The position numbers and the translations under genes are program-made. Under the pieces are notes generated by a model, which was given only the letters and a program-made list of their open reading frames with translations, did not search any database and was not told the DNA's origin. DNA of 64,000 nt from NCBI RefSeq assembly GCF_964340395.1, contig NC_135560.1, positions 1,049,501 to 1,113,500 of the forward strand, given 5' to 3'. This DNA comes from Glandiceps talaboti (taxonomy: Eukaryota > Hemichordata > Enteropneusta > Spengelidae). Of this stretch, positions 1 to 11,492 are shown one piece after another; the first letter of the stretch is position 1; the number at the start of each line of letters is the position of its first letter.

Positions 1-436
1 AGTATTGGATAGTGTAAGACAAAGGGGGATTTAGAAGGTGTGAATTGGGTTGACAGTTGTAGTTCAAGTAAAACCAGTCCAGCAAAGTCAGAAACCATAT
101 GCCTGGACATGGAAGTATAAGGGAAGTTCCTCCATAGTCTCAAGAATGAAATGCAAGAGTACGACCCGGACCAAAATAGTTTGCCAAAATTACGATGAGA
201 ACTTAATTACGGAGAAAAACAGTTGTGGCGAGTAGTATTAAAAATAAGTCATACTACTGCACCATGAATGGAGTAGTGACAGCACATCATGCAACAAACA
301 AGTAACTTGCTAATACATGGTATATTACATTTACAGCTTTTTATTTCATTGGCCAAAATATAAAAACGATGTGTTTCCGATAACCTGGCCAGTTTAAGCT
401 TCAGACCTTTTTTCATCATTGAATAAGTTAAAACAT
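1..436. other. unassigned sequence
   Basis: No exon, repeat family member or RNA gene was recognised. Given the minus-strand UBA6 gene to the right, this is probably intron, but the next UBA6 exon (expected to continue after the PPIK residues of the exon at 4528-4720) was not found here. Confidence 0.4.
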
Positions 437-1390
437 GGGTCGAAATAATGGCCTTTTACTTGCCCAGGGCAAGTGATTTCAAGGCTTGGGCAAGTTGTTT
501 TGAAAAGTACTTGTCCCAAGGGGCAAGGAGAATTTCTTATGATTATTGATCAGGGATATGTTTTTGCCTGTGTTCATGCTGTACTTATCAGACACTGCAC
601 ATATATGTCTGATAGGATTTTGGATACATTGTATAACCATTGTGCCAACAAGTCTGGAAAATTATAACATTGTAGCAATATTGAGAAGACCTCTTTCTTG
701 ACTGATCACTTTTCAAAACAATCTGGACCAGCTGTCCTACTTGACGTACTTTGTTTACTCTATCAAGAAAACATACCTGGAATGACCAGTGACTCATCGA
801 ATATTGTTCAACAATAGTAAATTACAGCATGATTTTTCAGGTTTTGGGTGTTTGAATCAACTGCAAATTTTACAACAGTCATTTTATTTGAAAATACTAC
901 TAGGAAAATATTAGCAAATCATACTGGGAGAAAAATAGTTGGTGTGGATGAGGAAGGAAAGAAAATATATTGACATCGTGGAAAAGGAAATACTTAGAAA
1001 GATTTTACATCAGTGTTGAAATAAATGTTAATTTTTATATTGATAGCTTATGAAAGTGCTGAAAAAATTATTTTAACAACTACTTTTTACAAGTGAACAA
1101 AAAATTGTATGCTATGCTGTAGTATGAATATTAATTAGGCCATGAAAATTAATATCATTTAGGACACCTGTTTATTGTGGAGAGAACTTTTCAGTACCCA
1201 CAGAAACTTTCAAAGTGACATTTTTTTGATAATAAACAAAAGAAAGCCCAATCAATCACAACAGTGCATTTGTAAGACACACAAACATACCCCACTATTT
1301 GGAATGGGCAAGAACTTTTTGATTTGGGCAAGTACTTTTTGTTTTCTACTTGCCCAGCGGACAAGCGAAATTTTTTCATTATTTCGACCC
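437..1390. mobile_element. candidate non-autonomous DNA transposon with inverted ends
   Basis: Positions 437-450 (gggtcgaaataatg) are the exact reverse complement of 1377-1390. Inside each end there is a similar run built from repeated TTGCCC / GGGCAAG words (about 437-530 and 1300-1376), so the inverted ends extend to roughly 75-90 bp with decay. If the ends are extended by 3 bp (CAT at the left, CTG at the right), both sides are flanked by TAAAA, a possible target duplication. The interior has no ORF longer than about 75 codons, so it encodes no transposase. Superfamily is not determined; a CAG/CAT-type terminus would fit hAT or P, but that is only inference. Confidence 0.5.
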
Positions 1391-2665
1391 CTGTAAAATG
1401 GTAAGACTTTACTCATATTTTGATGTAAACCTTCATGCCTTTCCCTTATCTGTAGTCACTTTTATGAAATCATACTCCAGAGAGAGAAACTAGGTCATTT
1501 TAGATGACACAGTACAGTCTGCATAACGTGTTCATCTACTTAACTTACAAATGTCTTCATTTACTTTTACACCTCACCAAACTCTCACTGATTGCAAAGC
1601 ATGGTGACCAATAAGTAACTTATTTCTCGGGGTTGCCATATTCTAAACCACCTACCCTATTTTCTGAAGTCATGTTGTTATCAGAAACAAATGTTTTTTT
1701 TAAATATTTGCCTTAAAAGATCGTTCATTTTTGAGTATTTATACAGTGAAAAATGCATTGGGATCGAGCAATTTATCGAAAATTCCCACTGTTCCAGCTA
1801 TTTGTACATGCTGATTTTCCATGTACAGCGGGTTAGCAATTGTGTTTGTCTGTTTGTGAACGATTTCCATTTCATTACTCCAGTGTTTAGATTTCCGAGA
1901 ACAACTGCCATGAGTATGGAATGATAACTTTGTCAATGTATTGCATCATGGAGCTGTGGTTCGACCGAAGAATTTGCAACACCACCCCTGAGTCGGATAC
2001 ACAGGATGACTGTCTGAACTCTTGAATCAAGTTCCTCACCAAGCAGTAGAGGCCAGCCTCGGGTTGTAGGTAAAACAGTAATGTTCCCTTTCCCACATTT
2101 AACTTCTTTCAGGTACACTGTCTTCATGCCCTAACCATGCTCTCTCAGATTGGGTTTATCAAGGTCTTTGCTGAACTTTCATACAGCATTCATCACACTG
2201 TTGTTGACTGCATACCCAGCGATCTTTGCTCTCATTTCTTGACTGTAATGCCGGTAATTTACTCGTTTGCACTTACGCGAAAGAGGAAATTTCTTTGTTG
2301 ATTGTTGCTATCATGGTTTCTGCAGACAAATGGCAATCTTGTACGTCACTGTCATTGTTGGGATTGAACCCAGATTCGCTGGACATGGGATATATCTTAA
2401 ACCAGCAATGCAGAGATAAACTGGTAACGTAGTAGATTATAATGGTTGTAGTAGAATTGCAATGGAATAGATATTGTAGGAGAACGTTATCGTGGAGATA
2501 TTTTGGAGTGAATGAATTCATTTCAAAATTGTCCCTTTTTTATAATGTAAAATTCACTGCTTTGATGGTTGGGCCAGGTTTGTGCATGTTGAAAGAATAA
2601 TCTCTGTAAAAACCTTAAAGCCATTCATTCATACAAAACAGTGTTACTTGTATCTATTTATTCCA
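1391..2665. other. unassigned sequence
   Basis: Only short ORFs without recognisable domains. No repeat of this segment was noticed elsewhere in the window. Probably part of a UBA6 intron. Confidence 0.4.
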
Positions 2666-2670
2666 ATGAA

Positions 2671-3798
2671 AATACCACCAATGGCGTTGTAGCGCAATTG
2701 TACGTGGTCATGTTGTTAGATATATTTGAATACATTTTTGTATGTTTTTGCTCACTTGTGTATGAATTCCTGATATTATCTTTGCAATATATGTGATCAT
2801 TTGGCTGTTGCTATGGGCATGGTCTTGTTGCTAGGCATATTTACATACATTTTTGGAATGTTTATTCAATTGTCTATTAATCCCCATTGTTATCTTCACC
2901 ATATATGTGATCATTTGGTTGTTGCTATGGGCATGGTCTTGTTGCTAGGCACATTTGCATACATTTTTTGAATACATATTCATTTGTCTTTCTATTACTA
3001 TTGTTATCTTTGTAATATACGTGATTATTTGGCTGTTGCTATGGGTGTGGTCTTGTTGTTAGGCAAATTTACATACATTTTTTGAATGTTCAATTGTCTA
3101 TTAATCCCTGTTGTTATCTTTGTGAAATACACGGCCATTTGGCTGTTGCTATGGGCGTGGTCATGGTTGCTAGGATATTTGCATACATTTTTTGAATGTT
3201 TACTCACTTGCCTACCAGATGTTATTTGACCCAAATATACTGCCATTTGGTTGTTGCTAAGGGCGTGGTTATGGTTGCTAGGGCCAATGTTTTGAAGAAA
3301 ATCTGCAGAATAACACTTTCAGAAACATCTCACCAAGTTTCAGACTCATTGACCAAGTTCTTTTTGAGATATAAGTTTTTTACCAAAAATGAACATTTTT
3401 ACACCTAATTTGCATATCACTCATGGAATAATTGTATGCATAATATTTCTTCGTCCATACATCCCTAGATGCATTCCCATTAAATTTCAGGGAAATCTGC
3501 TCAGTAGTTTTGGAATTATAGATTTTTAACCCAAAAGACACATTTTTAGCCCTAATTTGCATATTACCTTGGAATCATCATGTCATGAACAAATCTTACT
3601 TTACACCCCCTTAAGAATGTTCCCACCAAATTTCATACCAATCTGCCCAGTAGTTTTTGAGTTTAAGTTTTTTGACCAAAAATCACATTGCTTTACCCAA
3701 ATCACACATCATTTTGATTTGAACAATTTCCCAACTAGACACCTAAGGTAATGGACCCACCAAATATCATGGCAATCTGTTCAGCGGTTTTTGACTTT

Positions 3799-3880
<82 letters not shown>

Positions 3881-3910
3881 GCCGGGCCTCAGTTCAGTTG
3901 TGCTAAAAAA
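2671..3910 (+). repeat. R1 dispersed repeat, copy A
   Basis: One of several copies of a family called R1 here. It opens with the conserved block ending GGCGTTGTAGCRCAA, continues with about four tandem units of about 115 bp, each with GTTGCTATGGGC and GTTGCTAGG, then a unique 3' part (CACCAAGTTTCAGACTC, AATTTGCATATCACTCATGG), an AC microsatellite at about 3800-3878, and ends CAGTTCAGTTGTGCTAAAAA. The terminal AGCACAACTG word at the left and CAGTTGTGCT at the right are inverted, suggesting a non-autonomous DNA transposon. No coding capacity. Confidence 0.8.
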
Positions 3911-4527
3911 TGTGTGAAGTTGGGAGTGTCAATTTATATGAGTGATTTTAATCCATTGAATTGGGGAGTACAACAATTTGTATGAGTGATTTTAATCCAT
4001 TGTTTATACATCCTGTCTATGCCCAATTATTTACATCTCAGACATTTGAGGTCTCAGTTTACACATAGACAGTGGAGGGAAGATGGTTTACACAGTACAA
4101 TTGTTTATGTTTTAGGGACAGCAACTAGACTTTGATCATTCATAAATCAACACTTTGGCTCACTTAGTCCCTATTATTAATGATGATTGTGCATATTCAA
4201 AACACCACAGTGACTACTACCATGAGTGCACAGATTTTTAACACCTCCATAATTAACCACTCTACAGTATCGCATGTCTGAGAAATGATGTATTATGGAC
4301 AAATGGATGGATGGCCAGAGCCCATGTTAATAGTTTCCTTTCAGATGACTAAAAATAGAACAATTTGCATAGATTGCTACATCTAGTACCTTAATATTTC
4401 TGGGAAACCAAGGGACCTGTAAAACACCTGGGGAATTAATGTAGAAGTTACCTACATACAAAAAAAAAAACACTTGAAAAATTTAAGAGCATCACACCGT
4501 TGATACAAAAAATACCTTCATTATTAC
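3911..4527. other. intronic DNA, nothing recognised
   Basis: Lies 3' (minus strand) of the UBA6 exon at 4528-4720. No further exon with E1 similarity was seen. Confidence 0.4.
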
Positions 4528-4720
4528 CTTTATTGGGGGACTTTGGTTCCTACAGAATTCATTAACTTTCAGCTGAAGTTGTTGAGAAGTTTCTGTTAGA
4601 ATGACACATTGGTACTGCTTCAATTTGTCCATATCAATATTTTCATCTATGGCTTCTGTATTTATTGTGACAGTCACATATGGATTCAATTCAGTAAGAT
4701 GCGGCAAACTTGCCTCTGCT
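4528..4720 (-). CDS. UBA6: UBA6-like E1 enzyme, exon (ELNPYV...PPIK)
   Basis: E1 enzymes adenylate ubiquitin or ubiquitin-like proteins with ATP and pass them as a thioester to E2s; UBA6 also activates FAT10 in vertebrates. This 193-nt exon encodes AEA...LTELNPYVTVT, then LKQYQCVILTE and NEFCRNQSPPIK. That matches the stretch of E1 after the first Rossmann motif, and KYQCVVLTE...DFCRSQCPPIK is a UBA6 rather than UBA1 signature (from memory of the family). The acceptor ATTGACAG lies at 4728-4721 and the donor GTAATA starts at 4527. One leading base completes the Arg codon begun by the exon at 11398-11492. The exon is intact, with no stop or frameshift. Catalytic Cys and the UFD domain lie outside the window. 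Confidence 0.88.
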
Positions 4721-4859
4721 CTGTCAATGAAAATAACATCACAAAATATATATTATCATCAAATGTTACAGTATCTCACTAGTTATCAAATAAACAAAGT
4801 ATTGATGCTCTATTCCCCTTTGTTCATACCATCAATAATTTTAACGACTGATCCATAAA

Positions 4860-5265
4860 CATTGTATTACTGCAGACAAAACAAGTCTTCATAGAAGACA
4901 CATTCCCATCAAATAAATTACTTCTATGTCACTTCTATGTGACTGAATGGACACATGATTTTTAAGAAACATTTGTGGCAACAAATAAATACTACAAAGT
5001 GTCTGTGAGCAGGAAATGGTTGAATTACGATAATTGAACCTGACGATCCATGTCAAGGCCAAAGGTCAATATCTCAAAAGAGCAATATAGGGGTAGACAC
5101 TTTAATGTAGTCTCTATGTATTAACGGTTTAGAGTTATGTGGTAAATATTGATTATTCACTACAAATATGGCTGCCATTGAGTAAAAAGTGATATAAGCA
5201 CCAAAATTAATGTATGTGTATATGTTTACCTGGTTCTGTATCATCTAGAGATATTATGTAAAAGA
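4860..5265. repeat. R3 dispersed repeat fragment
   Basis: Contains the words CAAGGTCAAAGGTCAA-like, GGGGTAGACACTT, GTAGTCTCTATGTATT and ATATGGCTGCCATT that recur several times at 9960-11390. Non-coding; origin unknown. Confidence 0.65.
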
Positions 5266-5266
5266 A

Positions 5267-5505
5267 ACAAGTCATTGAGAATGACATACTCCCCGCTATG
5301 ATTGGGTTTTAAGGAACTGGCAGTTTATGTTGTCATTTTCTTGATATCACTACTCTGATCATGCAACAACACTTGTGAACCTAAATCAAACAGACTTAGA
5401 TATGTTGTGTCTGCTCGTTGGACATGGAACATGCCTACTCATGTTGTGTCGAGATCTCCTCGTTGGACATGGGACATGACGAAAATGGATATTCACAGAC
5501 ATATG
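5267..5505 (+). repeat. R2 repeat, left fragment before the 2A LINE
   Basis: From CAAGTCATTGA through ACTCCCCGCTATGATTG, CAACAACACTTGTGAACC and GGACATGGAACATGCCT this copies 8253-8395, the left end of the R2 array, with a few substitutions and a 30-bp indel. It continues to ATGACGAAAATGGATATTCAC before LINE sequence begins. Confidence 0.75.
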
Positions 5506-5545
5506 CATGAAGGTATAGAGAAGGAAGTTCTGGAGGAGAAAAAGC

Positions 5546-5869
5546 ATGAGCATTGCAGTAGAGGTCTGGAGAGCCAGAATTGGCTTCCATGTGCAACCGC
5601 CAAGCTGGCAAAACAACGGCAGCCATGTTGGACACGCCTCGGTCAACGCCAAGGACGGAACGATAAAAGAAGGATTGTCAGCAATAGTATCTCTGATATT
5701 GGTAGTGTCAGTTCTGTGGTCACTTTTAATTTGTTCGGGTGATGTTGAGTCAAACCCGGGACCAAACTCAGAAAAACAAAATTTACGAAGTGGTAAACCA
5801 AGTGTCAGTGCACCGACATCACCTACTCACCGAAGTAGAGAACAAGACATTGGAAGTGGTATTAACTAA
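5546..5869 (+). pseudogene. LINE ORF1 N-terminus with signal-like segment and 2A peptide
   Basis: The frame opens with ATG at 5546 and runs 107 codons. Residues about 45-62 (SAIVSLILVVSVLWSLLI) are strongly hydrophobic, like a signal peptide or membrane anchor. They run straight into CSGDVESNPGP, the canonical D-V/I-E-x-N-P-G-P 2A motif, encoded at 5741-5764. 2A peptides make the ribosome skip the Gly-Pro bond, releasing the upstream peptide while translation continues. Such motifs are described at the N-terminus of APE-type LINE ORF1s in sea urchin and other invertebrates (established). After 2A the frame holds a Ser/Pro-rich stretch and ends at TAA 5867; the same frame resumes after it, so this stop probably broke one ORF1. 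Confidence 0.8.
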
Positions 5870-5905
5870 AATGTTGGAGAAATTATATTACATCAAATAC
5901 AGGAA

Positions 5906-6633
5906 TTGAGAGCAGAAATGGGTGGAAAGTTCGAGGGAGTAAACATACAAATCAGTGACATGTCGACGAAAGTGGAAGAACAACTAAGTTCATTGAACTG
6001 TGAAATGGAAGTGCTACACACCGAGGTGAATAATTTGATGACGAAAAATGAACAGTTTATGAAGGAAAATGAGAACTTACAAAGAGACTCTGAAAGGTTG
6101 AGAACTGACAAGAAAGAGATAGAAGAGGTACAGAATGTCGCAAATTCGAATGATGACCTAGAAAATCGCACACGTAGAAACAATATTGTACTGTATGGTG
6201 TGGCACAAGAAAACGTGAGAGAGTCTTGGGAAACAACAGAGGAAAAAGTGAAAGAAATAATAACGGAAAATATGAGGGTAGAAAAGGAAATACAGATAGA
6301 GAGAGCTCATAGAATAAATAATGGTACAGTACATGGTTCAAAACCTATATTAGCTAAACTGGTGTCTTGAAGGACAAAGAATTGATTATGAAAAACGGAT
6401 GTAAGCTGGCCGCATCAAATATCACAGTGGATGAAGATTTCTCTGGAAGAGTGAGGGGACTAAGAAAGAAACTGTTTACTAAAAGACGTGAACTGATAAG
6501 AGACGATGAATCTATAAAAGCAATAGTTAGGTATGATAAACTCATTGTAACAAAGAATAATGTAACGGTGGTATATAAGGTTGATGAAAATTTGAATCAA
6601 TTTATGCCTATCACACCGCAAAGACATAAATAG
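5906..6633 (+). pseudogene. LINE ORF1 body (coiled coil, RRM-like, C-terminal domain), frameshifted
   Basis: Starting in the same frame as the 2A segment, residues QISDMSTKVEEQL through RTDKKEIEEVQ form heptad-like coiled coil. DDLENRTRRNNIVLYGV, ESWETTEEKVKEII and IERAHRI are hallmark words of L1-type ORF1 (Transposase_22 family), which binds RNA and chaperones nucleic acid during target-primed reverse transcription. The frame ends at 6370; the C-terminal domain (KDKELIMKNGCKLAAS to NQFMPITPQ) continues in another frame, so a small indel lies near 6362-6368. Together these would be a typical ORF1p C-terminal half. Now a pseudogene. Confidence 0.78.
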
Positions 6634-6681
6634 GGGTGTGGTCATGGCCGACACAGCGAACAACCTCCAACTGCACTTTCA

Positions 6682-7566
6682 ATGACATTGGACAATGTAA
6701 ACATGTGTTGTTGGAGTGTGCAGGGTCTCAAAAACAAAGTAAAGAACCCTGAGTTTATAAATTTTTGTTATAGGTTTGATATAATTAGTTTTGTTGAAAC
6801 TTGGGGTAGGGATGTTTGTGAATTTGAAAAAAGTTTTCCAGGCTACAAATTGTTTTGTTGCTGCAGACAAAGAACAACACAAAGAGGTCGCTATAGTGGT
6901 GGTTGTATGGTTTTAGTTAAATCAAAGTACCAAGATGGAGTAAGCGAAATAAAATGTGACTTGCAGGATTCAGTGATTGTAAGACTGAAAAAAGAATTTT
7001 GGGGTTTTGATAAAGATTGTATCCTAGGTTTTACTTACATCCCCCAGAAGGTGCTACGTTTTATGACTCAGTAAACTATAACAATGGAATAGAAAATATG
7101 GTAGACAAATTGTCAGAAATAAAAGCTGCGCATATGGATGCAAATATTTTAATAGCTGGGGATTTTAACACTAGATGTGGAACTTTAGCAGATTACATCC
7201 TTGATGATGATACTGAATTTATCAATGGTATAATAGAAGATTATTTATCAGATCACTTTTGTTTACCAAGGAAGGCAAAAGATTTAGTAGTAAATAATTT
7301 TGGTACAAGCTTAATCTCTCTGTGTTGTTCCTTGGCAGTTTATTTTCTAAATGGTCGAGTACTGGGAGATATGGACGGTAATTTTTCTTGTATTGCAAAC
7401 AGGGGTAAGGAGCACGATGGATTATGTATGTGCATCTAGTAGTTTATTTGAATATATTTCTAGTTTTGAAATCCCAACAATATTAGGTTCTGATCACTTT
7501 CTGCTGGTGTTCAGTATGATGAAGTGTAATTACATTATAAATGATAGTCCAATCTCAGAAAACTGA
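6682..7566 (+). pseudogene. LINE ORF2 endonuclease domain, frameshifted
   Basis: An apurinic/apyrimidinic-like endonuclease, which nicks the target DNA for LINE insertion. Visible motifs in order: CCWSVQGLKNK (N-terminal Asn/Gln motif, here WSVQ instead of the usual WNVxG), IISFVETW (catalytic Glu), GRYSGGCMVLV, ILIAGDFNTR (catalytic Asp and Asn), STMDYVCASS and SDHFLLV (catalytic Asp-His). The reading frame changes near 7060 and again near 7350, so no intact enzyme is made. The domain is otherwise complete, which suggests a moderately old copy. Confidence 0.8.
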
Positions 7567-8252
7567 AAATATTATTAAAGGGGTCTACAAATGGAAAGAA
7601 GATGCTAGTGGCACCTTTTGAGACTTTTTCACATAACATAGTACCCAGGAAAAAATTAATGAATTACAACAACTAGTTGAAACAGATGTAAACCAAGCAG
7701 TAATTGACTTGTCAGAACTTCTTCAAGAAGCAGGAAATAGAGCAAGGATGTTTTTACCATACAAGGCTAAGAAGGACAGACATTGCCAACAGCAATCAAA
7801 ATGGTATGATAATGGTTGTAAAAAATGAGAGATAAAATATTCTACTGTCTAAAGAAATTTAGAGTCTTTGGCAGTGATAGAGACTATACTGAGTATTGTA
7901 AAGTTAGAAATGAATATTCCAAAATTTGTAAGGATAAATCTAAACTTTATCAAGATACACAAAAAAGAAAAGCTAAATGAAGAACAAAATATGAATGCAT
8001 CGTGGAAGATTCTCAAAAGGTAGAAATATTCTGGCAGCCCACAAAATTCCATCGGTACTTCGGATTGGGCAACTCACTTTGCCTCACTTTTAAATGCAAA
8101 TGAGGATGATGGAAATGTTTTTGAAAATGAATTGTTTTCTACTGAGCAGAGTGATTCCCAAGATGAACATTCACATGATGATGAAACTAATATTTTGAAT
8201 GAACCAATTACAAATGATGAAAATATGCAAAGTATTAAACATTTAAAGAATA

Positions 8253-9950
8253 ACAAGTCATTGAAAACGACATAGTCCCCGCTATGATTGAGTTTTAAGG
8301 AATTATCACTACTCTGATCACGCAACAACACTTGTGAACCTAAATCAAACAGACTTAGATATGTTGTGTCTGCTTTTGGACATGGAACATGCCTCCAACA
8401 ATAAAGGATGGGTCGGGTATTGGGGATCGTATCACGACGAAAATGGATATGCACATGTATGTTATAGAACACTGTCCTAATACCAACTTTAAATGAGATC
8501 TGTTCAAGCATGTCTGAGTTATGACTTTGGACATAGAAAAATCGCAAACAAAATGGCTGCCAGGCAGCCATATTGGATTGTGTCACGATGAAAATGGATA
8601 TGCACGTGTATGTCATAGAACACTGTCCTAATACCAACTTTGAATGAGATCTGTTCAAGCATGTCTGAGTTGTAGCTTTGGACATGGAAAATTCACAAAC
8701 AAAATGGCTGCCAGGCAGCCATATTGGATCGTATCACAACAACAATGAATATGCACATGTATGTCATAGAACACTATCCTAATACCAACTTTGAATGAGA
8801 TCTGTTCAAGCATGTCTGAGTTATGGCTTTGGACATGGAAAATTCGCAAACAAAATGGCTGCCAGGCAGCCATATTGGATCGTATCACAATGAAAATGGA
8901 TATGCACATGTATGTCATAGAACACTGTCCTAATACCAACTTTGAATGAGATCTGTTCAAGCACGTCTGAGTTATGGCTTTGGACATGGAAAATTCACAA
9001 ACAAAATGGCTGCCAGGTGGCCATATTGGATTGTATCATGACAACAATGAATATGCACATGTATGTCATAGAAAACTGTCCTAATACCAACTTTGAATGA
9101 GATCTGTTCAAGCATGTCTGAGTTATGGCTTTAGACAGGGAAAATTTGCAAACAAAATGGCTGCCAGGCGGCCATATTGGATCATATCATGAAACGAATT
9201 GACGTGCATATGTATGCCATTGTATGTTGCCCCTGTACCAAGTTTGATTGAGATCTGTTCAAGAATGTCTGAGTTATGGCTTTGGACATGGAAAATTCAC
9301 AAACAAAATGGCTGCTAGGCGGCCATATTGGATCGTATCATGACAACAATAAAGATACACATGTATGTCATAGAACACTGTCCTAATACCAACTTTGAAT
9401 GAGATCTGTTCAAGCATGTCTGAGTTATGGCTTTAGACAGGGAAAATTTGCAAACAAAATGGCTGCCAGGCGGCCATATTGGATCGTATCATGAAACAAA
9501 TTGGCGTGCATATGTATGCCATTGTATGTTGCCCCTGTACCAAGTTTGAAAAAAATCGGTCCAGGCATCTCCAAGAAACGGCTGCGGACGGACGGACAGA
9601 CGGAACCCGATCCATAAGTCCCCGTCCCGGACTTTGTCCGACGGGGACTAAATATGCACATGTATGTCATAGAACACTGTCCTAATACCAACTTTGAATG
9701 AGATCTGTTCAAGCATGTCTGAGTTATGGCTTTAGACAGGTAAAATTTGCAAACAAAATGGCTGCTAGGTGGCATATTGGATCGTATCATGAAACAAATT
9801 GACGAGCATATGTATGCCATTGTATGTTGCCCCTGTACCAAGTTTGAAAAAAATCGGTCCAGGCTTCTCCAAGAAACGGCTCTGGACGGATGGACAGACA
9901 GACGGACGGATGGAATCCAATCCATAAGTCCCCATCCGGCGGGAACTAAT
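8253..9950 (+). repeat. R2 element with 151-bp tandem units
   Basis: The element opens TAGTCCCCG (8273) and closes CGGGGACTA (to 9650), so its ends are inverted. Between them are about seven tandem units of roughly 151 bp with GAGATCTGTTCAAGCATGTC, GGACATGGAAAATTCRCAAA and ATGGCTGCCAGGCRGCCAT (itself a near palindrome). A terminal block at 9541-9649 has GGACGGACAGACGG and a perfect 10-bp hairpin AGTCCCCGTC...GACGGGGACT (9617-9649). A second, decayed end block lies at 9840-9949. ORFs on the minus strand across the units are by-products of the repeat. Confidence 0.8.
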
Positions 9951-9959
9951 TAGCCACAC

Positions 9960-11390
9960 ATAATTACTATAATATGTGTGCAATACACAAGTACTGGCTT
10001 AATTTTGATGGTCTACCCTGTAGTTCAAGTTCAAGGTCATAAAAGAAAATTTGCATGTGACTATATGGGGTTTAGACATACGAATTGAGTCTATGTTGTA
10101 CAGTGATGAAAAGTCTGTCTGTGTATGTGTATATGTGTGTTTATATATGACTTAAAACAAATTGACAATATTTAAATACTATTACTACAATGTGCCTGTG
10201 ATATGGAGATTTGGCTTGATTTTGATCATCGAACCTGAAGGCCAAGGTCAAAGGTCAAGGTCTCATAAAGTAGCTTGTATCTGATAATATGGGGTAGAAA
10301 CTTGACTGTAGTCTCTGTCTTACAGTTTTTGGGTTTCCTCCTGCTTCTTCAACACTTGGGCACTAGAGTGCTGTTCTTGTGCCAACCATTCAACAAATTT
10401 CTGAATTTATTTGGACAAATAAAGACTATTATTATTATTGTCAAAAGCTTATTTGGAAGTTGTCAACCCTGTCAGGCAGAAATTTCAAACCAAACTTGTC
10501 AATGTTATCAGATTATACTAGTCTTATAGCTTAGTTTCCATGGTAATAACAACAAGTCTTCATAAAGACATAACACCCCTTAAATACATTTAAATGACTT
10601 CTATGTGACTGAATGTGACAATTTTAAACAGCTCACTATAAATATAACAATTCAGTTAATAGTTAAGTGAGAACCAAAGGTAATGCATGTATTATATATT
10701 TCCCATCTTCTCTTGTTCTGTGTTACCTTTGGACACCATTTTGAAGGAAATTGGCACTACAGACAGTCTGCAATATTCACAAAATAGCTTCATTCTGGCA
10801 ATTAACCCCAATGTCAATGTCAAGATCAATGTCTAACAAGAAAGTTTTCTTGTGATTATATAGGGTTAGACACTTGATTGGAGTCTCTATGTATTGAAGT
10901 TTTTGAGTTATGGTATTATTCAAAATATGGCCGCCATTCAGTAAAACAGTAATGAACACTAAAATTAAACCTTGCTTACATTTACATTCTTCTACATTAT
11001 CTGTGGACATGATTTAAAAGATACTGGCAACAAATATGATAAAGTGTCTGTAATAGGCACGAAATGGCTGGATTTTGATAATTGTCAAGGTCAAGGTCAA
11101 AATCCAGTGTCTTAAAAGAAGGCTTGTACCTAATAATAGGGGGTAGACACTTGAATGGTCTCTCTATGTATTATAGTTTTTGAGTTATCCTGTAAATGTT
11201 GATTTTTAACCACAAACATGGCACACATTTGCATATGTCACAACACAAATTGACATGCGTATGTGCCATGTGACATGTCATCTTTGTGCCAGGTTTGAAA
11301 GAAAATGGATGTTGCATGTCTGAGAAATGGCGTATTAAGGATGGATGCACTGACAGACGTACAGAGCCCGTTGTAATGGGGGACTTAAAA
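9960..11390. repeat. R3 dispersed repeat, degenerate tandem copies
   Basis: At least three diverged copies of a unit of about 300-450 bp share AAGGTCAAGGTC, GGGGTAGACACTT, AGTCTCTATGTATT and CAAATATGGCCGCCATT. Non-coding. It fills the intron from R2 up to the donor of the UBA6 exon at 11398. Confidence 0.6.
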
Positions 11391-11397
11391 TCAATAC

Positions 11398-11492
11398 CTG
11401 TTCCTCTTGCACTTGACATCTTCTTCCATAAGAAAGAACTGAGTAGATAAATCCTTGTAATTTGATATTTTACTGTCCTGTAGTGTAACTGA
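11398..11492 (-). CDS. UBA6: UBA6-like E1 enzyme, exon (SVTLQDSK...EEDVKCKRN)
   Basis: This 95-nt exon encodes SVTLQDSKISNYKDLSTQFF then LMEEDVKCKRN plus two bases of Arg. It matches the E1 segment VTIHDT...WDLGTNFFL...DDV..KRNR, directly after the LAGVK strand of the nucleotide-binding fold. It starts after TTGTTTTTACAG (acceptor AG at 11494-11493) in phase 0, as the preceding 29-nt exon requires, and ends at donor GTATTG (11397) so that AG+A restores Arg. Key oddity: the first 33-37 nt of this exon together with the last 12-16 nt of the intron are the unit of the 49-bp satellite that follows on the plus-coordinate side. The conserved His of IHD is Gln here (LQD). Confidence 0.85.

Larger units (their letters stand above)
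5506..8262 (+). mobile_element. 5' part of an APE-type LINE (2A + ORF1 + endonuclease), decayed and cut before RT
   Basis: In order: a short 5' leader; a hydrophobic N-terminus plus 2A motif (5546-5869); an ORF1-like nucleic-acid chaperone (5906-6633); an apurinic-type endonuclease (6682-7566); and the linker leading to the RT (7567-8262), which stops at about the residues NNKS that usually precede the first RT motif. No RT domain follows; R2 repeat begins instead. Breaks seen: stop at 5867-5869, frameshift near 6365, frame changes near 7060 and 7350, several stops after 7560. It lies in the intron between the UBA6 exons at 11398 and 4720 and on the opposite strand. Confidence 0.82.

Noticed and set aside
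3791-3985. ORF of alternating Thr-His
   Set aside because: It is the AC microsatellite of R1 copy A.
8074-9983. Minus-strand ORFs of 100-200 codons
   Set aside because: They cover the 151-bp R2 units and repeat the same peptide with decay; no known domain.
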